DNA from: Candidatus Heimdallarchaeota archaeon
Lineage (GTDB): Archaea > Asgardarchaeota > Heimdallarchaeia > JABLTI01
NCBI GenBank assembly: GCA_030602675.1
Contig: JAUVZH010000094.1
Location: 1 to 8,505 of the forward strand
Direction: 5' to 3'
Length of the DNA stretch: 8,505 bases
In this document: in pieces, positions 4,375 through 8,505 of the stretch
How the letters are laid out: each line of letters begins with the position of its first letter
Position numbering within the stretch: position 1 is the stretch's first letter
Notes under the pieces: generated by a model
What the model was told of the DNA's origin: nothing
The model's input: only the letters and a program-made list of their open reading frames with translations
The model's database searches: none
Program-made: the position numbers and the translations under genes

Positions 4375-6594
4375 ATGGTTCGTATTAAAAATCCCGATGA
4401 GATTCGCGACATGGTCAAGAATCATCCTATGGATCTTCGTCGTGTCTTTAGTATTGCCGCTCATATTGATCATGGCAAGACCACTACTAGCGATTACCTT
4501 CTTCGCCGGGCTGGTCTTATGTCCGATCATGATGCTGGTCAAAAGCTTATGACCGACTCTGATGAGGAAGAACAAGAACGAGGTATTACTATTTTTACCA
4601 GCGTTGTTCTTCTTAGTTACGAGCGTGATGACAAGAATTACTTGTTTGAGATTAATGACACTCCTGGTCACATTAGTTTTACTGGTGAGGTTAGTCGTGC
4701 TCTTCGTGGTAGCGATGGTGCTATTATTCTTGTTGACGCTCTTGAAGGTTTAATGACCCAGACTATTACTAATATCCAACTTGCTGTTGGTTCAGAAATG
4801 TGCAAACCTGTTTTATTCATTAACAAGGTTGATCGTTTGATTAGTGAGTTAAAGCTTCCTCCCAACAAAGTTTTCGAGCGTATTGATACCATTATCAGCC
4901 AAGTTAACGAGCAAATCAAAAAGTTTGCTTCTCCTGAATTTGGCAAGAAATGGCAAGTTTCATTTACTAAGAACAGTGTTGCTATAGGTTCTGCTAAAGA
5001 TGGTTGGGCTTTTACTCTTGCTATTTTGAAGGAAGCTGGTTACAAGGACCCCAGCATTGTTTTTGAAAAGTATGCTGAAGATGACAGACAATGGCTTCGT
5101 GATAATCTTCATCTTGAAGACGCCTTATTACGTATGGTCATCGAGCATTTACCAAATCCTGCTGAAGCTCAGAAATACAAGATTCCCCACATCTGGTCTG
5201 GTGACATTGACTCCAAAGTAGGACAATCACTAATCAACTGTGATCGTAATGGTCCTCTTAGTGGTATGATTACTAAAATCTTTATTGATCCTAAGAGTAA
5301 ACGTCCAACTTTAATTGGTCGAATTTTCTCCGGGACGATTAGAGCTGGTCAAGATCTTGAGTTAATTGGTCAGAAGAAGAAAGTACCAGTCAAACGTCTT
5401 GGTGTTATGGAAATTACTGATATCCTTGACTGTGATGAAATTCCAGCAGGAAACTTATTCGCAGTTTACGGATTCATTGCTCCAAGCGGTGAATCATTCA
5501 GAGAACCTGGATCAAATACCCCAGGATATGAAGATATTTCCTATGCTGCAGAACCGGTTGTCAGTCGAGCTATTGAGGCTATTGATCCTCAAGACATCGC
5601 CAAACTTGGTGAAGTTGTTAGCAAGTGGATTATGGCTGATCCAACAGCTACTTTCAGACATGATAAAGAAAGTAACAAGTATATTCTATCAGGTATTGAT
5701 CCTTTGCAAATTGAAATTCTAACAAAGAGAATTCATGAGCAAGTAAAAATCCGTATCTTTGATCCAATCATTGTTTACCGTGAAATGATAAACAGAGCTG
5801 GTATAGAAATTCACACTAAATCTCCTAACGGTCACAATCGTTTGAAATTGTTCATTGAACCTTTAGATGACAAAGCTATCGATCTTATAAAATCAAAAGA
5901 GATAACAATGGACCAAAACGAAAAAGTTCGTGCAGGTATTCTCCGTGATAAAGCCGGTTGGGATGCCAAATTCGCCCGAAAAATTTGGGACATTGAAGGA
6001 CACAACATGATCATTAATGCTAGTTCTGGTGTCCAAAGAATGGATCGAATTAAACAGTATGTCATTCAAATCTTCAAAGACTTCACTTACTCTGCAGCTG
6101 TTGCCAAAGAACCAACCCTTGGTCTAAAGGTTGTCATCACAGATGCTACAATACACACAGATCCTGCTCATACAGGCTTTTCAGAAATTCTAGGTATGAC
6201 AACTTCAGCTTTGAATATATCATTTCTAACTGCAGATCCTCATATCTATGAACCAATGTTAAATGTGGACATAAAAACTCCTAAGGATTTCATGGGTTCA
6301 GTTATGGGTCTTATCAGTCAGCACCGAGGTCGTATAGAAGAAACAGTTGAAGAAGATGATCAAGTTAGAGTTAAAGGTGTTCTACCAACTTCTGAAACTA
6401 TCGGTGATTTTGCAGACAAGTTACGAAGTGCTACTTCTGGTCGAAGCTTCTGGGGTTACCAGTTCAAAGCATTTGAACCATTACCTTCAAGCCTTGAAAC
6501 TGAAATCATTTTAGATGTTCGTAAGCGCAAAGGTTTACCAGAAGAAATTCCTACCCCAGAAAATTGGGGAAGATTTATCTATAAAAGACAATAA
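4375..6594 (+). CDS. fusA: Divergent archaeal elongation factor 2 (EF-2 / aEF-2p-like), 739 aa
   Basis: EF-2 is the cytosolic GTPase that moves tRNAs and mRNA through the ribosome after each peptide bond. The GTPase domain is intact: AAHIDHGKTT (28-37), ITI with T72, DTPGH (95-99), NKVD (150-153) and GSA (205-207). Domain II follows, then domain III, where the near-invariant GMGELHLE appears as SGIDPLQIEI (439-448). Domain IV opens with SPNGHNR (483-489), as in normal EF-2. The diphthamide loop, usually LHADAIHRGxxQ, reads IHTDPAHTGFSE (593-604): H599 survives but R, Q and the flanks are lost. Domain V ends with LRSATSGRSFW (683-693) and RKRKGLPEEIP (716-726). I prefer ATG 4375 because AGTGAG lies about 10 bases upstream; GTG 4360 would add five residues. 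The gene starts 47 bases after the RAMP-HD gene and ends at a hairpin/T-tract. It may be the Asgard/Korarchaeota-type paralogue lacking diphthamide, or the only EF-2. Confidence 0.93.
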   Translation: MVRIKNPDEIRDMVKNHPMDLRRVFSIAAHIDHGKTTTSDYLLRRAGLMSDHDAGQKLMTDSDEEEQERGITIFTSVVLLSYERDDKNYLFEINDTPGHISFTGEVSRALRGSDGAIILVDALEGLMTQTITNIQLAVGSEMCKPVLFINKVDRLISELKLPPNKVFERIDTIISQVNEQIKKFASPEFGKKWQVSFTKNSVAIGSAKDGWAFTLAILKEAGYKDPSIVFEKYAEDDRQWLRDNLHLEDALLRMVIEHLPNPAEAQKYKIPHIWSGDIDSKVGQSLINCDRNGPLSGMITKIFIDPKSKRPTLIGRIFSGTIRAGQDLELIGQKKKVPVKRLGVMEITDILDCDEIPAGNLFAVYGFIAPSGESFREPGSNTPGYEDISYAAEPVVSRAIEAIDPQDIAKLGEVVSKWIMADPTATFRHDKESNKYILSGIDPLQIEILTKRIHEQVKIRIFDPIIVYREMINRAGIEIHTKSPNGHNRLKLFIEPLDDKAIDLIKSKEITMDQNEKVRAGILRDKAGWDAKFARKIWDIEGHNMIINASSGVQRMDRIKQYVIQIFKDFTYSAAVAKEPTLGLKVVITDATIHTDPAHTGFSEILGMTTSALNISFLTADPHIYEPMLNVDIKTPKDFMGSVMGLISQHRGRIEETVEEDDQVRVKGVLPTSETIGDFADKLRSATSGRSFWGYQFKAFEPLPSSLETEIILDVRKRKGLPEEIPTPENWGRFIYKRQ

Positions 6595-7256
6595 GCAAAT
6601 TGAGAGTTTTTACTCTCAAATTTATTTCTTTTTTTATTTTTATCTTTAATACATCCAGAACTTAATGTTTTCGTGCGTATCTCCAAAGATAGAGAGAAGC
6701 CATATGTTCTATATGGTTTCCAACGTTCAGCGAATTTCTCCAGCTCTTTAGGTTTAGGGAGTTCATTAAAACCATAAAGTAACATTATTGCTCGTCTTAA
6801 TCCTAAGTCATCAGGAGCAAAAACATCTTCGCGAGCAAGTGAAAAAATTAAAAACATTTGAGCAGTCCAACGTCCTATACCCTTTATTTGTACTAGTTCT
6901 GTAATAATCTCTTCATCGGTCATTTGGTCAAATTTCTCTGGTTTGATAGTTTTATCAATAAATTTCTCAGCAAGGTTATCTAAATAAGTTCTTTTTTGCC
7001 TTGAGATACCTACAGATTGCAAAACATTCTCATTTAGTTTTATATGTTCTTTTGGAGATATTTTTTCATTAGGAAAGAGTTTCTTATATTTCTCATAAAT
7101 GGTTTTAGCAGCTTTCCAACTTATCTGTTGATAAATCATCGCTTCTACTAATGAAACAAAATAATCAGTGCTTTTTGAAAGTTCAATCTTACCCTCTTTC
7201 TCAATAATTCCTTTCAATGTTTCATCTTTCTTTAGTAATTCAAAAACATTATTCAT
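6579..7256 (-). CDS. AlkA-type DNA glycosylase (HhH-GPD), C-terminus frameshifted
   Basis: This base-excision repair enzyme removes alkylated bases such as 3-methyladenine by cutting the N-glycosidic bond. Visible features are IYQQISWKAA (41-50), the helix-hairpin-helix VQIKGIGRWTAQMF (122-135), and VFAPDD (145-150) carrying the predicted catalytic D150. W sits where bifunctional OGG/Nth enzymes have lysine, so a monofunctional AlkA type is expected. WKPYRTY (179-185) is the start of the family's terminal WxPYRTxASxYLWR motif, but after Y185 the frame continues as 40 unrelated residues across the terminator and 16 bases into the EF-2 gene. Dropping one base near 6699-6701 restores YASLYLWRYARKH and a stop at 6662-6664, giving about 197 aa. 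So there is either a real one-base insertion or a sequencing error. It lies 72 bases downstream of the rubredoxin gene. No clear ribosome site is visible. Confidence 0.85.
   Translation of the reverse strand: MNNVFELLKKDETLKGIIEKEGKIELSKSTDYFVSLVEAMIYQQISWKAAKTIYEKYKKLFPNEKISPKEHIKLNENVLQSVGISRQKRTYLDNLAEKFIDKTIKPEKFDQMTDEEIITELVQIKGIGRWTAQMFLIFSLAREDVFAPDDLGLRRAIMLLYGFNELPKPKELEKFAERWKPYRTYGFSLSLEIRTKTLSSGCIKDKNKKRNKFESKNSQFAYCLL
6600..6648 (+). terminator. Hairpin and poly-T terminator after EF-2
   Basis: TTGAGAGT (6600-6607) and ACTCTCAA (6612-6619) form a perfect 8-bp stem with a four-T loop, followed by a long T-rich tract to about 6648. It starts 5 bases after the EF-2 stop. Once the glycosylase frameshift is corrected, the element lies wholly between the two convergent genes. 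Archaeal termination depends mainly on the T-tract. Confidence 0.7.
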
Positions 7257-7281
7257 TTTTAGTTTTAAATAAAGAAGGAAA

Positions 7282-7306
7282 TAAAAAATTTGTTAAAAAA
7301 ACAAAA
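7282..7306 (-). terminator. Poly-T stretch after rubredoxin
   Basis: On the minus strand this reads TTTTGTTTTTTT followed by AACAAATTTTTTAT, a T-rich tract with a small TTTGTT/AACAAA inverted repeat. It is suitable for archaeal T-tract termination between the rubredoxin and glycosylase genes. If termination is weak the two are co-transcribed. Confidence 0.35.
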
Positions 7307-7328
7307 TATGTGGGATAAGTGTAATCAA

Positions 7329-7487
7329 TTAGAGTTTCTCAAAATCGTCTTTACCGGCACCACATATTGGACATACCCAATCATCAGGTAAATCTTCAAA
7401 AGCTGTTCCAGGAGCTATGCCAGAATCAGGATCACCCTTATCAGGATCGTAAATATAACCGCATACGGTACATTCGTATTTTTCCAT
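7329..7487 (-). CDS. Rubredoxin, 52 aa
   Basis: This small cytosolic iron-sulfur protein binds one Fe through four cysteines and carries single electrons, in anaerobes often to superoxide reductase, rubrerythrin or other oxygen-defence enzymes. Both ligand pairs are present: CTVCGYIYDP (C6, C9) and WVCPICGAGKDDF (C39, C42). The aromatic core (Y4, Y11, Y13, W37, F49) and the length are typical of the family. AAAGGAG lies 11 bases upstream of the ATG, an unusually strong ribosome site for this window. It is followed on the same strand by the glycosylase gene and is divergent from the glycosyltransferase. No redox partner is in view, so its specific role cannot be assigned. It suggests an anaerobic or oxygen-sensitive host. 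Confidence 0.97.
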   Translation of the reverse strand: MEKYECTVCGYIYDPDKGDPDSGIAPGTAFEDLPDDWVCPICGAGKDDFEKL

Positions 7488-7564
7488 GTTATTTTTTTCT
7501 CCTTTAGTTTTCTCAACTTACGTTGTTAAAATTAAGGTTCTGTTAATTTGGAGAACTTAATCGC

Positions 7565-7574
7565 TATATAAAAA
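7565..7574 (-). promoter_or_regulatory. TATA-like box, probably for rubredoxin
   Basis: Read on the minus strand, TTTTTATATA matches archaeal TATA boxes. Initiation would be near 7543, giving a leader of about 55 bases before the rubredoxin ATG. The core is nearly palindromic, so it could also serve the plus strand. Confidence 0.4.
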
Positions 7575-7643
7575 CATACTGTTTTATCATTTAAACTCAT
7601 TACTTTTTATTCTTTCTTGATTTTTTCATCGGTTCATTTAGAG

Positions 7644-7653
7644 CTTTATAAAA
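7644..7653 (+). promoter_or_regulatory. TATA-like box for glycosyltransferase
   Basis: CTTTATAAAA is a good archaeal TATA box. Initiation about 25 bases downstream would leave a leader of around 40 bases before the ATG at 7715. Confidence 0.45.
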
Positions 7654-7714
7654 TAAAAGTTCTGAGTGTTTGTTTGAGTTAGAATTAGAGCTATGGCATA
7701 AGGGGATAATTGTA

Positions 7715-8505
7715 ATGAAAATCTGCATGATAACTGACACCTATCATCCTACCTTCGATGGTATCGTTCGCTATCTAGATTATCTGATTCCAGAGTTACT
7801 TAAACAAGGCCATGAAGTGTCTATTGTCTGCCCCCACTTTAAAGGTGAGAAGCACATTTCTTCCCCAAGAGAAAATTTGAAAATAATTCGAACTTTTACT
7901 TCTCGCTTTAAAGTAAATGCCTATGTTTTTGCCCTTCCAGACTGGCGACTTACTAGGGCCATACGAAAGTCGGATATAGTTGTTTTGCATTCTTTGATGC
8001 CCTTAGGATCAGTTGGTGGTTTGGTTGCTAAGTTCTTCCGCAAAAAAGTAGGCTTGTTTTGCCACCACGATGAACGGGTAATTCTTCAAGATATTATTAA
8101 ACTCAGACCATTCTTTGTTCGCTTTCTATTTTGGCTGATCCGAAAATACTATACTAAGATTGTCAATGTCTTTTTCCATGCAACTGAGCGTTTTCGTCGC
8201 AAATTGGTTTGGTTTGATGCACCTGAAGACAAAATCTACCATACTACTTTTGCCATTAATTCTAACTCCTTCCACCCCAAACCAGAGTTTGATTTACGTA
8301 AACGTTATGGTATTCCAAAAAAAGCCATCATTTCTTGTTATCTTGGACGTTTATCAGTTGAAAAAAATGTTGACAATATAATTTCAGCTATGGATGATGC
8401 TATGGATCAAAACCCAAATCTTTACGGATTGATAGTTGGTGGTGGTCCCGATCAGGAACTTTTCATTAATCATCCAAGGAAAAATAATGATCGTTTTATC
8501 TTCAC
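7715..8505 (+). CDS. Family 4 glycosyltransferase (GT-B fold), 3'-truncated by window edge
   Basis: This enzyme transfers a sugar from an activated (usually nucleotide) donor to a lipid or other acceptor, probably at the inner face of the membrane. The 263 visible residues cover the N-terminal Rossmann domain, starting MKICMITDTYHPTFDG (1-16) with the family's N-terminal glycine region and LLKQGHEVSIV (28-38). They also cover the start of the donor-binding domain, with YLGRLSVEKNVDNI (209-222) and the glycine loop VGGGPDQEL (241-249). The C-terminal E-x7-E donor motif lies beyond the window. AGGGGAT precedes the ATG by about 8 bases and a TATA box lies at 7644-7653. Acceptor and donor cannot be told; diacylglycerol-type and polysaccharide-type members share these motifs. 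Its CGT/CTT/GGT codon use matches EF-2, so it looks like a resident gene. Confidence 0.9.
   Translation, partial: MKICMITDTYHPTFDGIVRYLDYLIPELLKQGHEVSIVCPHFKGEKHISSPRENLKIIRTFTSRFKVNAYVFALPDWRLTRAIRKSDIVVLHSLMPLGSVGGLVAKFFRKKVGLFCHHDERVILQDIIKLRPFFVRFLFWLIRKYYTKIVNVFFHATERFRRKLVWFDAPEDKIYHTTFAINSNSFHPKPEFDLRKRYGIPKKAIISCYLGRLSVEKNVDNIISAMDDAMDQNPNLYGLIVGGGPDQELFINHPRKNNDRFIF

Noticed and set aside
6579..6597. Real coding overlap between the glycosylase gene and the EF-2 3' end
   Set aside because: The overlap exists only because of the apparent frameshift at 6699-6701. The restored frame stops at 6662-6664, leaving the terminator between the genes.
1..8505. CRISPR array anywhere in the window
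   Set aside because: I looked for regularly spaced direct repeats of 24-40 bases because of the RAMP genes and saw none. The only repeat-like piece (4270-4294) is a single copy.
1..8505. tRNA or rRNA genes
   Set aside because: No GTTCRANTC-type T-loop with a matching acceptor stem, and no rRNA-like stretch, was seen on either strand.

Overview
The window is AT-rich archaeal DNA. The evidence is an archaeal/eukaryotic-type elongation factor 2, archaeal TATA boxes 20-35 bases upstream of predicted transcript starts, and short leaders with GTGA- or GAGG-type ribosome sites. The EF-2 is unusually divergent: the diphthamide loop is rewritten around a surviving histidine, and the switch motif GMGELHL is replaced. 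Divergent EF-2 paralogues of this kind are known from Asgard archaea and Korarchaeota, so an Asgard-like host is my tentative guess. The sequence alone does not prove it.

Layout. Positions 1-500 hold no convincing gene. Between about 500 and 4330 lies an accessory module built around a divergent promoter (about 2332-2474). Leftwards, on the minus strand, run a 54-residue AbrB/SpoVT-type DNA-binding protein and a 531-residue LAGLIDADG homing endonuclease. Rightwards, on the plus strand, run two overlapping genes that I read as a highly derived CRISPR-type RAMP pair. The first is a Cas7-like backbone protein. The second has an N-terminal RAMP (RRM-fold) domain with a glycine-rich loop, followed by a region whose HD...HH...D spacing resembles the HD nuclease domain of Cas10. 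There is no CRISPR array, no Cas1/Cas2 and no full Cas10 in the window.

The right half looks like host genome: EF-2 (4375-6594, plus strand) with a hairpin/poly-T terminator; a convergent AlkA-type DNA glycosylase whose C-terminus is displaced by an apparent single-base frameshift; a rubredoxin upstream of it on the same strand; and, divergently, the first 263 codons of a family 4 glycosyltransferase that runs off the window.

How the genes may work together. The Cas7-like and RAMP-HD proteins overlap by 25 bases, so they are probably translationally coupled and act in one complex. The AbrB-type protein sits back to back with them and is the obvious candidate regulator. Codon usage in the RAMP pair (A-ending codons such as AGA, ATA, CTA) differs clearly from EF-2 and the glycosyltransferase (CGT, ATT, CTT, GGT), consistent with horizontal acquisition. 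The most interesting object is the two-gene RAMP/HD module. It recalls in concept the array-less haloarchaeal HRAMP systems with derived Cas5 and Cas7, but has a different composition.
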